Positions 26,758 through 35,879 of a stretch of 64,000 bases of DNA are shown in pieces (positions within the stretch are counted from its first letter, which is position 1; every line of letters starts with the position of its first letter). The position numbers and the translations under genes are program-made. The DNA is taken from positions 1,312,501 to 1,376,500 of the forward strand of contig CP128835.1 in assembly GCA_030388825.1 (NCBI GenBank), in the 5' to 3' direction. The notes below the pieces were generated by a model. That model was not told where the DNA came from, made no database searches, and saw nothing but the letters and a program-made list of their open reading frames with translations. This stretch comes from Rossellomorea sp. AcN35-11. Lineage in GTDB: Bacteria > Bacillota > Bacilli > Bacillales > Bacillaceae_B.

Positions 26758-28537
26758 ATGTCATTCGAGATGATCTTTGTATTAGGTATGATACTCGTCA
26801 TGTTAACGGCATTATTATTTGAATGGGCACGCCCCGATATCGTTGTATTCTCAGTCGTCGTGGTATTTTTGATTTCGGGGATACTTACTCCAGAAGAGGC
26901 GTTAAAGGGCTTTTCTAATGAAGGGATGCTTACAATAGCCCTGTTATTCATCGTTGCAGGTTCAGTACAGAAACATGGAATTATTGATCAAAGTATGAAG
27001 GAGTGGTTGAGTAAAGGTAAAAGTACTAAAGGCTCCATGCTACGTTTTTTTATTCCACTTCCCATTCTTTCTGCTTTTTTAAATAATACTCCTATCGTTG
27101 TTACGTTTACACCTGTTATTAAAAAATGGTGTGAAGAAAGAGGAATAGCCCCATCTAAGTTTTTGATTCCCTTATCATATGTAACTATTTTAGGTGGGAC
27201 CATTACGCTTATGGGAACCTCTACCAACTTAGTCGTTCACGGAATGTTAAAAGACTATGGACTAGAAGGTTTCTCCCTTTTCCAATTGGGTATCGTGGGG
27301 GTACCTATAACCATTTTCGGTCTATTTTATCTTTTTACATGGGGGTTCAAGCTTCTTCCCAATCACCTTGGATTTAGGGATCAAGTAAACGCAGATACAA
27401 GAGAATACATTGCTGAGATAAGGGTTCAGGATAATTTTTCTTTTATCAATCAAACAGTGAAAAAAGCTGGTTTGCGTGAACTTAATGGTCTATATCTCAT
27501 TGAAATTATCAGAGGAGATGAAAGGATATCTCCAGTACGCTCCACTACAAAGATACAAGTTGGAGATCGATTGATTTTTACAGGGTTAATTTCTACCATT
27601 GCTGATTTGCAAAATATCAAAGGGTTAGCCATTGAGACTGGGTCTGAGTTGGAGCTCGATGATTTGAAGAATGGGAGTACACATCTAGTAGAGGCCGTAG
27701 TCTCTCATCAATCCTCGTTACTATCAAAGTCAATCAAGCAATCACAATTTCGATCTAAATTTGATGCAGGTGTACTGGCCGTTCATCGAAATAACGAAAG
27801 AATCAAGAGCAAGGTCGGAGAAATCATTTTGCGACCGGGAGATACATTACTACTACTCGCTGGATCTGACTTTATTCGCAACTACCAGCAATCAAGCGAC
27901 TTCTATGTGGTGTCATCTCTAGAAACCCCGGCAAATCTACAGGAAGACAGGAAAAAAGGCTGGTTTTCTATCGGTATTTTAATCAGTATGATTTTTCTTG
28001 TGACGATTGGTTTTTTTAAGCATGTTTAAAGCGATGACAGTAGCAGTTTTATTGTTAATCGTAACCAGAACGATCACAACTGAGGAAGCCAAAAGGTATG
28101 TTCAATTTAATGTTCTTCTGCTCATTGCCAGTGCTTTTGGAGTGGGAGTAGCCATGACAAAAAGTGGATTGGCAGAATGGATGGCTAGTGGACTATTAGC
28201 AATTGGTGAGCCTTTAGGAATTGTGGTCATACTATTTTTAATCTATCTGTTAACGAACATATTTACTGAATTAATTACAAATAGTGCTGCAGCGATACTT
28301 ATGTTGCCTATTGGGTTAGAAATCGCTTCTTCTTTAGATGTTCCTTACATGGGATTTGCCATCATTATTTCCATTGCTGCATCGGCTAGCTTTATTACGC
28401 CAATCGGTTACCAAACCAATTTAATTGTGTATGGTCCAGGTGGATATAAATTTAAGGATTATGTAAAAGTAGGGACACCCTTAAGCATTTTGGTTATGGT
28501 GGTAACTGTAACAATTGTAAATTTTGTTTGGTTTTAA
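26758..28537 (+). pseudogene. SLC13-family permease with RCK-C domains, split by an extra T in a T run
   Basis: Frame one (26758-28029) gives the N-terminal transport half and two central TrkA-C/RCK-C domains (GLRELNGLYLIEIIRGDERI and the SQFRSKFDAGVLAVHRNNERI region). Frame two (to 28537) gives the rest of the membrane domain with ITNSAAAILMLPIG and TPIGYQTNLIVYGPGGY. They join at GGTTTTTTTAAGC (28009-28021): with six T instead of seven one continuous protein of about 590 aa results. Family members carry sulfate, citrate or other anions with Na+; here sulfate import for PAPS synthesis is likely. The start ATG at 26758 (MSFEMIFVLGMILV) lies 13 bases after AAGGAAG. The shift may be a sequencing error or real slippage. 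Confidence 0.75.
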
Positions 28538-28582
28538 AGTGCGCTCTAAAAAACATTAAACTATAGAATGGTGGTTAAAAAA

Positions 28583-29386
28583 ATGATAAAGGTAAGTCTA
28601 CTTGATTTGTTCAATATCTCCCTTGAAGCTGGAAATGAGATTATGGACGTGTATGCCAAAGACTTTGAAGTGGAAGTAAAGTCAGATGAATCTCCATTAA
28701 CACAGGCTGATAAAAGAGCTCACGAAGCAATTATGAAAGGGTTGCAGGCTATTGATGCAAGCACCCCTGTGTTAAGTGAAGAAGGCAGGGCTATTCCTTA
28801 CAGTGAGCGACGTAATTGGAGTAAGTTTTGGTTAGTTGATCCTCTGGATGGAACGAAGGAATTTATTAAGAAGAATGGTGAGTTCACTGTTAATATTGCA
28901 CTTATTGAAGATCAATATCCTTCAGCGGGTATTATTTATGCTCCGGCTCTGGATGCATTTTATTTTGGAATTGTTGGAGAAGGAGCGTATAAATTAGAGA
29001 ATGCTTCTAATCAAAACATTACGAATGAAGAAGAGCTAATGAAGGCAAGTGTAAAACTCCCATCATCAGTAGGGGATAATGCGACTCGTGTTGTTGCGAG
29101 TAGATCACATATGTCTGAAGAAACGGAAGCTTTTATTAAAGAATTAGAAGCAAAGAATGGAACAGTGGAAGTAGTGTCCTCTGGAAGCTCCCTTAAATTT
29201 TGTTTGGTAGCAGAAGGAAAAGCTGATTATTATCCAAGATATGCCCCAACGATGGAATGGGATACCGGAGCTGGTCAAGCAATCGTAGAAGCTGCAGGAG
29301 GAAAAGTTACTAGGTACGAGGATAATGGAAGATTTAATTATAATCGAGAAAACTTATTAAATGGATGGTTTTTAGTGAGTAAGTAG
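28583..29386 (+). CDS. cysQ: 3'(2'),5'-bisphosphate nucleotidase
   Basis: A 267-residue inositol-monophosphatase-fold enzyme. Metal-binding motifs are visible: DESPLTQADKRAHEAI, SEEG, the WLVDPLDGTKEFI signature, and the C-terminal MEWDTGAGQAIVEAAGG. CysQ hydrolyses PAP, the by-product of sulfotransfer from PAPS, and so prevents inhibition of sulfotransferases. Its placement after cysD/cysNC and a permease is what a sulfotransfer pathway needs. The ATG at 28583 is chosen because GGTGG lies upstream; an ATG at 28568 is possible. Confidence 0.93.
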   Translation: MIKVSLLDLFNISLEAGNEIMDVYAKDFEVEVKSDESPLTQADKRAHEAIMKGLQAIDASTPVLSEEGRAIPYSERRNWSKFWLVDPLDGTKEFIKKNGEFTVNIALIEDQYPSAGIIYAPALDAFYFGIVGEGAYKLENASNQNITNEEELMKASVKLPSSVGDNATRVVASRSHMSEETEAFIKELEAKNGTVEVVSSGSSLKFCLVAEGKADYYPRYAPTMEWDTGAGQAIVEAAGGKVTRYEDNGRFNYNRENLLNGWFLVSK

Positions 29387-29436
29387 GTTATAGATATTAA
29401 AATGAGACTATTTAGAATAAAGGGGGAAAAAATAGA

Positions 29437-30417
29437 ATGATTCTGGTAGTTGGCGGTGCAGGATATATAGGGAGTCATCTAGTGAAAGAATTGACTGTTC
29501 AGCAAGAAGTAGTAGTTTTAGATAATCTAACAACTGGGCATGAGCATTTGATTGATAAACGGGTTCGTTTTATCAATGGTGACTTAGGTGACCGAGAAAC
29601 TCTTGATCAGCTTTTTACAGAATTTCCAATTCAAGCTGTTATGCATTTTGCTGCTAATAGTTTAGTTGGAGAGTCGGTTCAAAATCCTTACAAATATTAT
29701 GATAACAACGTTTCCAATACTTTAACTCTACTAGATGTCATGCTTAAGCATGACGTGAAGAACTTTATCTTCTCTTCTACAGCGGCTACATATGGTATAC
29801 CAGATACAGACCTCATTACGGAAGAGACTGTCACAAATCCTATTAATCCTTATGGACGTTCGAAACTTATGATTGAACAGATCCTGGAGGACTTCAATCA
29901 AGCATATGGACTAAATTATGTGGTGTTAAGGTATTTCAATGCTGCTGGAGCTCATGTTTCAGGAGGGATTGGTGAGTGTCATGATCCTGAAACACATTTG
30001 ATCCCAATTGTTCTTGAACATCTATTAGGACAACGTGAGAATGTCTATATATATGGTACAGACTATGATACACATGATGGAACATGTATAAGAGACTATA
30101 TTCATGTAACAGATTTGGCCAATGCTCATATCTTAGGTCTGAATGCTTTATTAGAAGGGAAGCTTAGGGCCGCGACTTATAATCTTGGAAATGGTAAAGG
30201 GTATTCTGTGAAAGAAATCATTGATACCTGTGAGAAAATAACTGGTCTTAAAGCAAAAGTAATTAACGCTATAAGACGTCCTGGTGATCCAGCTACTCTT
30301 ATTGCCTCTTCTGAAAAGATATATCGTGAATTAGGGTGGAAAGCAGATTACAACTTAGAAGATATTGTTAAGAGTGCTTGGGATTGGCATAAAAGTAATG
30401 TGACTATAACAAATTAG
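29437..30417 (+). CDS. galE: UDP-glucose 4-epimerase
   Basis: A 326-residue extended short-chain dehydrogenase. NAD-binding motif VVGGAGYIGSHL is at the N-terminus; the catalytic serine/threonine region FSSTAATYG and Y-x3-K in NPYGRSKLMIEQ are present, as is RYFNAAGA. It interconverts UDP-glucose from GalU and UDP-galactose, so galactose is a probable component of the polymer. Start follows AAAGGGGGAAAAAATAGA. It is the last gene of the locus. Confidence 0.95.
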   Translation: MILVVGGAGYIGSHLVKELTVQQEVVVLDNLTTGHEHLIDKRVRFINGDLGDRETLDQLFTEFPIQAVMHFAANSLVGESVQNPYKYYDNNVSNTLTLLDVMLKHDVKNFIFSSTAATYGIPDTDLITEETVTNPINPYGRSKLMIEQILEDFNQAYGLNYVVLRYFNAAGAHVSGGIGECHDPETHLIPIVLEHLLGQRENVYIYGTDYDTHDGTCIRDYIHVTDLANAHILGLNALLEGKLRAATYNLGNGKGYSVKEIIDTCEKITGLKAKVINAIRRPGDPATLIASSEKIYRELGWKADYNLEDIVKSAWDWHKSNVTITN

Positions 30418-30428
30418 ATTATTTTAGT

Positions 30429-30463
30429 GATATTGGGGTCTTACTTGTTAGGGCTCCAATATC
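30429..30463 (+). terminator. Candidate terminator ending the exopolysaccharide locus
   Basis: GATATTGG / CCAATATC with additional imperfect pairing of the inner GGTC/GGGCT; the following TAATCTTCTCC is only weakly T-rich. Confidence 0.5.
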
Positions 30464-30819
30464 TAATCTTCTCCACAGTTGTAATTTAGTAAAGGGATCT
30501 TTCCTTCAGAAATTAGTGTTATAAACGATTCCTATCAATATATATTACTTCGAACTTTATTCTCCTTGTAACTTGTCAACTTTCTACATCGTAAATTATC
30601 TCCTAACCAACTTTTCATATCTGTTAACTTTACTAAAGTTTATTAAATCTTATTAAGGGAATTTAGAAGTTATTAGCTTTTAAATTCGACTTTATTAGAT
30701 AAACCTTCTAATTAAATTCATCTGTATTCCGACAGTATTTTTTCTGATGAACAATTACCATATAAGTACAATATTCGAATACTCCGTAATCACTAAAAAA
30801 GGTTAGGGGTGCTTGATCC
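30464..30819. other. AT-rich gene-free stretch
   Basis: No open frame with a ribosome site, no stable hairpin and no recognised repeat is visible here. It separates galE from the microprotein gene. Confidence 0.4.
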
Positions 30820-30933
30820 ATGAAGGAAGAAGGAAATTTTACAAAAGGAATGTACTGGGGAACTTTTTTGAGTATTCCACTTTGGATTTCTTTTTTTGGA
30901 TGGGTGAAAATTGTGAAAAGTATTTTTATTTAG
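30820..30933 (+). CDS. 37-aa membrane microprotein, paralogue of the one at 12968
   Basis: Starts at the ATG at 30820 after TTAGGGG. The protein begins with an acidic stretch (MKEEGN) followed by FTKGMYWGTFLSIPLWI, which matches FAKGCFWGILLSMPLWI of the gene at 12968-13063, and ends with a second short hydrophobic part. It is probably a single-span or hairpin membrane peptide. A weak hairpin (AACCT...AGGTT, 30968-30999) with a run of T follows. Function unknown. Confidence 0.6.
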   Translation: MKEEGNFTKGMYWGTFLSIPLWISFFGWVKIVKSIFI

Positions 30934-31505
30934 AACAGATTTTGATTAGGAATAATAATCATTTTTAAACCTTTGTCATCTTTATGGCTGAGGTTTTTTA
31001 ATCTTCGCGGATTGCAGTTCAGATTGAAAATTCAAACGGGTATATAGAACTACCCTCAATCTTATTAACACTACTACAAAATATATATATAAGTGAATTT
31101 TACATAAAACAATATAATAAGGTGAATTAGTAACAAACATTTGGAATCAGCTTTTTATGGATCTGTGTAGAACTCTAAAGAAAAAATAAACACTGAAATT
31201 TAAGGATCTGTTCAGTTTAACTTAAGGTTCCTATTAAGTTGAAAGTGTAGATTGGTATAGTAATGGAGTGAATGAGGGGGATCAGACACTATTAATAGAT
31301 TGAGAAATTTTTCAGATGAGAAACAACGTCCTTTTAGGATTGATCCTTTATTGGTTTTTCTATAGAAGGTGGAATTGACAGGAGGATTGGCAATCTCTTT
31401 GTTGCTGTATATTCATTTTATAAGTTTTGATTTCGCTTTGAAGAGTAAACATTATTAGATATGTACTTATGTATTTTGCATTCAAAACAAGTGAGGAAAT
31501 AATAA
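30934..31505. other. Gene-free AT-rich stretch with a weak terminator
   Basis: A weak terminator-like hairpin lies near 30968-31002 (AAACCT...AGGTTTTTTAA). The rest shows no coding frame or recognised element; it may contain decayed sequence. Confidence 0.4.
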
Positions 31506-31661
31506 ATGGATAAACTTTTATTTGTGATGATAGTATTAGCTATCAATGGATTGGTTACATACTTTGCTAGTAAATACTATAAAAGAAATGCTCTTGGAAT
31601 TGGAGTCTTTACGTCATTAGCTATGGTAGTCATCTTTTTATTTGCGATATATTTATTCTAA
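31506..31661 (+). CDS. Small two-helix membrane protein (51 aa)
   Basis: The frame from ATG 31506, after GTGAGGAAATAATAA, encodes two hydrophobic helices (about 4-20 and 31-50) joined by a basic loop ASKYYKRNALG. This hairpin layout is common in small Bacillus membrane proteins. No family is recognised. Confidence 0.55.
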   Translation: MDKLLFVMIVLAINGLVTYFASKYYKRNALGIGVFTSLAMVVIFLFAIYLF

Positions 31662-31671
31662 TTTCCGATTG

Positions 31672-31930
31672 TTGGGGTCAAACCCCCAGTTAGGAATTCT
31701 CCTTTCCTTTGCAGGGGTTAACCTGGGAAGCAGAGTCGGTTCTTAGGCCTCCTTTTTAAGACAACTCGAAAGGTGCTTAGGGAAGAAGCAGGAGAACCTT
31801 CCCTGTTAGAGATGGGCTTTCAGAGCTGAAATTCCTTTACCATTCACATCAACCTTGGGAGTTGTAATGGACCTAGCCATTGGTATCTGATGAGTATAGC
31901 TGCTAATCCTCACGTTCCTTTATCTGAAAT
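31672..31930. other. G+C-richer block of unknown nature, possibly structured RNA or an insertion remnant
   Basis: Between two small AT-rich membrane protein genes lies about 260 bases of distinctly higher G+C with possible pairings such as TTGGGGTC / ... CCCCCAG and GGGAAGAAGCAGGAGAACCTTCCC. There is no persistent open frame with a ribosome site. I could not match it to a known RNA or insertion sequence. Confidence 0.35.
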
Positions 31931-31965
31931 AACAAAAATGAAATTTTAAGAACTGGTGATGACGA

Positions 31966-32142
31966 ATGAAAAACTTTCTGAGAAAAAATGTATTGAGAGT
32001 GATTGCGACGATAATAGTAGTACTGTTATTTTCCTTTACCACATGGGGAAATCTAAATCAATTCTTAGCATTCGTATTGTTAGTAATGACATTGATAACC
32101 TTTTTTGTACTGCAAAGTCGTTTGGATAAAAAATATCATTAA
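31966..32142 (+). CDS. Small two-helix membrane protein (58 aa)
   Basis: ATG 31966 follows CTGGTGATGACGA, a weak site. The protein starts MKNFLRKNVLRVIATIIVVL, has helices at about 10-27 and 32-50, and ends in a basic tail LQSRLDKKYH. It resembles the neighbour at 31506 in layout but not in sequence. Unknown function. Confidence 0.5.
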   Translation: MKNFLRKNVLRVIATIIVVLLFSFTTWGNLNQFLAFVLLVMTLITFFVLQSRLDKKYH

Positions 32143-32262
32143 CATTGCCAAATAAGATAATCCATCATATAGCGCGTTCTTATTATTAGATACAGATGCT
32201 GCTGTTATGACCTGTTTCATTTCTAAGAAATGTCTGTATGATCAGTGACTATGATAGGACTT

Positions 32263-32297
32263 GCCTACTACCTTAACAGGTGGTGGGCTATTTTTTT
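32263..32297 (+). terminator. Intrinsic terminator
   Basis: An 11-pair stem GCCTACTACCT / AGGTGGTGGGC with G-U pairs and a TAAC loop, followed by TATTTTTTTG. Confidence 0.8.
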
Positions 32298-32399
32298 GTG
32301 AATTCTTTAAGAATAATACCTATTTTATGGTAATGATTGCTTGAATTAATGGTAAAATTATGAAGTGTCATAACGAAATGCGAGGAGGAAATACCCAAA

Positions 32400-33236
32400 G
32401 TGAAAAAAGTCATAGTTACTGCTCTAGCCATCATCGTCCTCTTATCCATCCTTCTCTTTCTGACTCCGCTGGTCTTGTATCTATTGCCGATAGCCGGAAT
32501 GATCTGGTTGCAGGCGAAAGCCCCAGTGATCAAAGGTGCCATTGGAGAACAGCGCGTAAATTCATTATTAAGTAAACTGGGGCCGGAGTATAAAATCTAC
32601 CATGACCTTTTTGTACCAAATGGGCAAGGTGGAACGGCCCAGGTCGATCATGTCGTCACATCCCCGTACGGAATGTTTGTCATTGAAACGAAAAATTATC
32701 AAGGGTGGATTTTTGGAAAGGAGAGTCAGAGGTACTGGACTCAGACGATCTACAATCGAAAAGAAAAGTTATTCAATCCAATATGGCAGAACTATGGTCA
32801 CATACAAGCTTTAAAGAGTTACCTGGGTATAGAGGACTTAGAATCGATCTACTCCATCATTGCCTTCTCTCAAAGGGCCACCTTCAAATTCAAGGAGGAT
32901 TTTACATCGGCAAAAGTGATCCATTTCCGCCAATTGACTAACACCATCAAGGAGTGGAATGTCCGGAGACTCAGCCATTCTGAGTTAAATGAAATCAATC
33001 GGGGACTAGAAGGCTTACTCATCACAGATAAGAAAGAAAAGAAACAGATGAAGAAACAGCATGTGGCGGATATTAGGAGTAACCAAAAAGAAAGGATTCA
33101 GAAGGAAAAAGGAAATAGTCAGGAACATGTGTGTCCAAAGTGTCATGGGGAGTTATCTAAGAAAAAAGGGAAGTATGGATATTTTTATGGCTGTAATAGC
33201 TTTCCGAAATGCCGGTATACTAAGCAGGTTTCTTAG
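32400..33236 (+). CDS. NERD-domain protein with C-terminal topoisomerase-type zinc finger
   Basis: The GTG at 32400 follows GAGGAGG by 11 bases. The N-terminal membrane segment (about 4-38, IVLLSILLFLTPLVLYLLPI) is followed by a NERD domain: GAIGEQRVNSLLSKLG, VDHVVTSPYGMFVIETKNYQGW with the catalytic-type D...E-x-K, and a helical region. A basic linker (KKEKKQMKKQ) leads to a zf-C4 topoisomerase finger with C-x2-C...C-x5-C (CPKCHGELSKKKG, YGCNSFPKC). Known members are suspected membrane-linked nucleic-acid enzymes. Unlike the gene at 9934 this one is intact (278 aa). Confidence 0.88.
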   Translation: MKKVIVTALAIIVLLSILLFLTPLVLYLLPIAGMIWLQAKAPVIKGAIGEQRVNSLLSKLGPEYKIYHDLFVPNGQGGTAQVDHVVTSPYGMFVIETKNYQGWIFGKESQRYWTQTIYNRKEKLFNPIWQNYGHIQALKSYLGIEDLESIYSIIAFSQRATFKFKEDFTSAKVIHFRQLTNTIKEWNVRRLSHSELNEINRGLEGLLITDKKEKKQMKKQHVADIRSNQKERIQKEKGNSQEHVCPKCHGELSKKKGKYGYFYGCNSFPKCRYTKQVS

Positions 33237-33313
33237 TAGCAGTGGTTTTGAAAATGGAAGAAATTAATTGGCAGTTGAAGAAAGCGTAGGCTGCACTTTT
33301 GATAGATTGAAAG

Positions 33314-33342
33314 GGTAGAGCGTGGGCAGACCCTGCTCTACC
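33314..33342. terminator. Probable bidirectional terminator after the NERD gene
   Basis: Stem GGTAGAGC / GCTCTACC followed by TTTGCTATG; the counterpart at 47800-47828 has a longer, perfect stem. Confidence 0.6.
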
Positions 33343-33367
33343 TTTGCTATGTAATGGATGTTATTTC

Positions 33368-33534
33368 TTAAGCCGGCGTATCCAGGTTCATCACCATATC
33401 CTGGAATGATCCTTGAATTTATTTTTATTGATATGGAACATAAGAACTAACAGCATTAATATTTCAAAACTGCCAGCGATCAATGCGGGAATCGATAAGA
33501 GGGCTACCGCCATTGATCTACCTGTCGATCTTCG
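33368..33534 (-). pseudogene. Truncated, frameshifted copy of the membrane protein at 47854
   Basis: On the minus strand this encodes GRSMAVALLSIPALIAGSFEILMLLVLMFHIN, matching the membrane segment of the intact protein at 47854-48276 (GRSMAIALLSIPALIAGGFGILILLVLMFQIN), then a frameshift before the C-terminal DMVMNLDTPA equivalent. The N-terminal half is missing. It is part of the 33256-33534 duplication. Confidence 0.75.
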
Positions 33535-33672
33535 TACAGTTGTTATGATCTCCCAATATCTTGTTTTCCCCACGTATACTACCACTCATGATCAGGGATA
33601 AATGAAATCAGTAATTTCACCAGCTATCGCGTAGAGTGACGAGCTCCATTGTTATCGAGGAGCAAGTGAAAG

Positions 33673-33702
33673 AAGACGAGGATACAAGATCCTCGTCTTT
33701 TA
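33673..33702 (+). terminator. Intrinsic terminator-like hairpin
   Basis: Perfect 11-bp stem AAGACGAGGAT / ATCCTCGTCTT, loop ACAAG, followed by TTAATG. No plus-strand gene directly precedes it; it may be a relic or act on the opposite strand, where the flank is also A/T-rich. Confidence 0.6.
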
Positions 33703-33736
33703 ATGTGTAGAAACAGGTAGTGCACCAGTTTGGCAA

Positions 33737-34057
33737 TCAACTGAAAATCATGTTAAACAAGTTTGTGGTAATTTCAACATAAAAAGTGTAAACGAGTAGA
33801 ACCACTACAGAAAAGCTGGTGAATAGGATCACATTGTTCTTTCTATACCCTTTTTTCCACAAGATGAAAAGTATCAGGTAGTTCAACATATTCATCAATA
33901 AGCCATACATAAACAGTTCCACATAAAGGGAGGGAGAATGTAAGTTGCTGCTGTTGCCCACTCCCATTCCCAGGGCAAACATGAATGCAAGATGAATGGG
34001 GATGGATCCTACATTGATTAACGTATAAATGAGAAAAGCGGTTAAGGTTTTTTTCAT
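33737..34057 (-). CDS. Three-helix membrane protein, unknown (106 aa)
   Basis: Begins MKKTLTAFLIYTLINVGSIP behind CCGGAGGATGGACCGAA. Three membrane segments at about 7-32, 46-68 and 75-100 are separated by an outside loop with SSNLHSPSLYVE and a basic inside loop WKKGYRKNN. No family is recognised. It lies downstream of a decayed gene on the same strand (34087-34770) and may once have been co-transcribed with it. Confidence 0.6.
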   Translation of the reverse strand: MKKTLTAFLIYTLINVGSIPIHLAFMFALGMGVGNSSNLHSPSLYVELFMYGLLMNMLNYLILFILWKKGYRKNNVILFTSFSVVVLLVYTFYVEITTNLFNMIFS

Positions 34058-34086
34058 TTCGGTCCATCCTCCGGGATATGATGTTA

Positions 34087-34770
34087 GTTCGCAGCGATTG
34101 ATTCCGGTATGACGTCATAGAAATTTGAAATGCTGTGGGCATCAAACATTTGATCAACTGTAAATCCATCTCTGTTTACAACGGTTTGTCTCCCTAGCTG
34201 AGATAAGATAAGAAACTCATTTTCTATCACATCATTGTGTATCACGTTATGATAAGCGGTAGAGTTATACACCACGTCCAATGGAACGGCTGATGAATCT
34301 TCATGTCATTTCCGAAAAATCCTGCCGGGAAGAAGTAGGCTGAATTAAAGGTCATGGTCTTTTTGAAATAATGTTCATTCGCTAAAGCATTCGATATGAT
34401 GTTTTTGTTCTTTTTCCAAAACACCTGTTCACTTAACGTGTTTTCTTTGATGCTATACGTGGCAGCTTGAGCTAAAAATCCGCCAAGGGAAATCGACCTT
34501 GGATAATCTATCGGTTTTTGTGCGCTAGCCTTGAAAAGGGGTAGCAAAATCGTGATCGCTTACTGAATGCGCAAGTTGATTCTGAAAGAGAACTTGCTGC
34601 AGAAGTGGTGTTAGATAACCCCCATGGAGAATAATATGTAATCCAATTGCATGACTAATCTCGGCATTGATTCCTTGGAAAGAGAGAAACGATTGAACAA
34701 ATCTCTGTCCCGGATACTTGAGATGATGATGGTGTGTGTAAGTAATGGAAGATTTCGGAACTTGAAATAC
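34087..34770 (-). pseudogene. Decayed gene of unknown function
   Basis: Three minus-strand fragments in different frames join into one likely protein. The first contains THHHHLKYPGQRFVQSFLSF and HGGYLTPLLQQVLFQ, the second PIDYPRSISLGGFLAQAATY and TMTFNSAYFFPAGFFGNDMK, the third VVYNSTAYHNVIHNDVIENE and ends FYDVIPESIAAN at 34087. At least two frameshifts (near 34545 and 34290) interrupt it. The histidine-rich first part and the aromatic motifs suggest an enzyme or secreted protein, but I recognise no family. Confidence 0.55.
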
Positions 34771-35431
34771 ATTTAGTTCTTATATTTGAAAATCTGCAAA
34801 TAAGTTTTAGCTCATGAATGTATCTCTTTTCGAACTGATTTATAAACGAGATTTCTAGCTTAAGACTTAGAAAAAACAGCCATCGTACTTGTCCTGTTCA
34901 TGTGTAATGTCAGGTGTGGATTTGTTATTAAGAACTATATATGATAGTAAGTTCGTTTCTATGAAGAAGATAGTCTCGCTTTAATTTTTTCCTTCAGTTT
35001 GAGTGGATATGAGAGAGTAATTTCCTCACACACTCAAGAAGTTCATAAATATCTTTTATCTCAATCTCCCGGATCATCATGATCTAATCAATATGTATGT
35101 TATAGAGGTGTGGTAGAACCCAGTAAGTATTAATGCTCATTTATTAATTGTTGATTAGTATTATTGGTGTATGTTCGTTTTCATAGGAGGAATGGATACA
35201 CTTATGTCGATTTTATTATTATCTCTATGGTGGTTGGGAGAAGAGAGATATATTTTTATAGCTTCTCAGAAGATGTAAGGAACGGTTGGCCTTCACATGA
35301 TGAGAACATGAGGTAGACTGAGTACCGTCCCGGCTTCAATGCAATTTTCTAGGAGATAAAAGGATTTACTATATTATGTGAGTATGGAAATCCGATTTTA
35401 TATGTGGTGCTTTCAATATGATGTAATGTAG
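34771..35431. other. Long AT-rich gene-free stretch
   Basis: No convincing gene is visible. A 28-codon frame starting at 35192 after GGAGGA could encode a short hydrophobic peptide with LLLSLWWLGEE, but nothing else supports it. Otherwise no repeats or strong hairpins were seen. Confidence 0.35.
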
Positions 35432-35701
35432 TCATCTATCATTTATAGTAGCTCTTAACTTTCTATGAAAAGCCTCGGCTTTTCTCTCAGAGCTTAATAT
35501 CTTTCTCACATTTGTTCTTCCAATAAGTTCTCGAATGGCATCATCTTTTAGGATGATATCTTTGTGCTGCTGATAAAGGGTGTTAAACCAAACAGTAGAA
35601 TTTAACACCTTAATATTATCCTCAATACGTCGTTGATCAGGCTCCCCTCGAATGAACATTATCATAGATGATAAAAGATTAGCTATTGTTTCAATAATCA
35701 T
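35432..35701 (-). CDS. Small protein of unknown function (89 aa)
   Basis: The ATG at 35701 lies ten bases after AGGAGG and is preferred over an in-frame ATG further upstream. The product begins MIIETIANLLSSMIMFIRGE, with an amphipathic or weakly hydrophobic N-terminus, then a charged helical part (DQRRIEDNIKVLNS, RKILSSERKAEAFHRKLRA). No family is recognised. It lies downstream of the peptide and RNPP regulator genes on the same strand, but a hairpin intervenes, so it is probably separate. Confidence 0.55.
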   Translation of the reverse strand: MIIETIANLLSSMIMFIRGEPDQRRIEDNIKVLNSTVWFNTLYQQHKDIILKDDAIRELIGRTNVRKILSSERKAEAFHRKLRATINDR

Positions 35702-35804
35702 GCACTTTAAACCTCCTGAAGTCATTTAAAAATTCCCATTTATTTTACTACATACTGTTAATGTAAGATGAAATTTGTTCACTTTCCCTTTTACTTAAAC
35801 TAAA

Positions 35805-35827
35805 GACCGCCTTATCAATAGGCGGCC
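35805..35827 (-). terminator. Terminator after the regulator-peptide pair
   Basis: On the minus strand GGCCGCC...GGCGGTC forms a short G+C stem followed by TTTAGTTT, about 50 bases past the peptide gene stop. Confidence 0.6.
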
Positions 35828-35879
35828 AAGAAAATAGTAATGGAGTTATCTATAATTTTTCGAGTGTTACAAGTCTTGA

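Larger units (their letters stand above)
33256..33534. repeat. Segmental duplicate of 47752-48025
   Basis: The sequence from AATTGGCAGTTGAAG through the hairpin GGGTAGAGC...GCTCTACC, TATGTAATGGATGTTA, CCGGCGTATCCAGGTTCATCACC and on to CCATTGATCT matches 47752-48025 with scattered substitutions and small indels. Both copies lie just after a plus-strand gene. The hairpin at 33314-33342 is a likely terminator for the NERD gene. Confidence 0.8.

Noticed and set aside
35192..35278. 28-codon hydrophobic peptide gene
   Set aside because: GGAGGA is too close to the ATG, and neither conservation nor context supports it.
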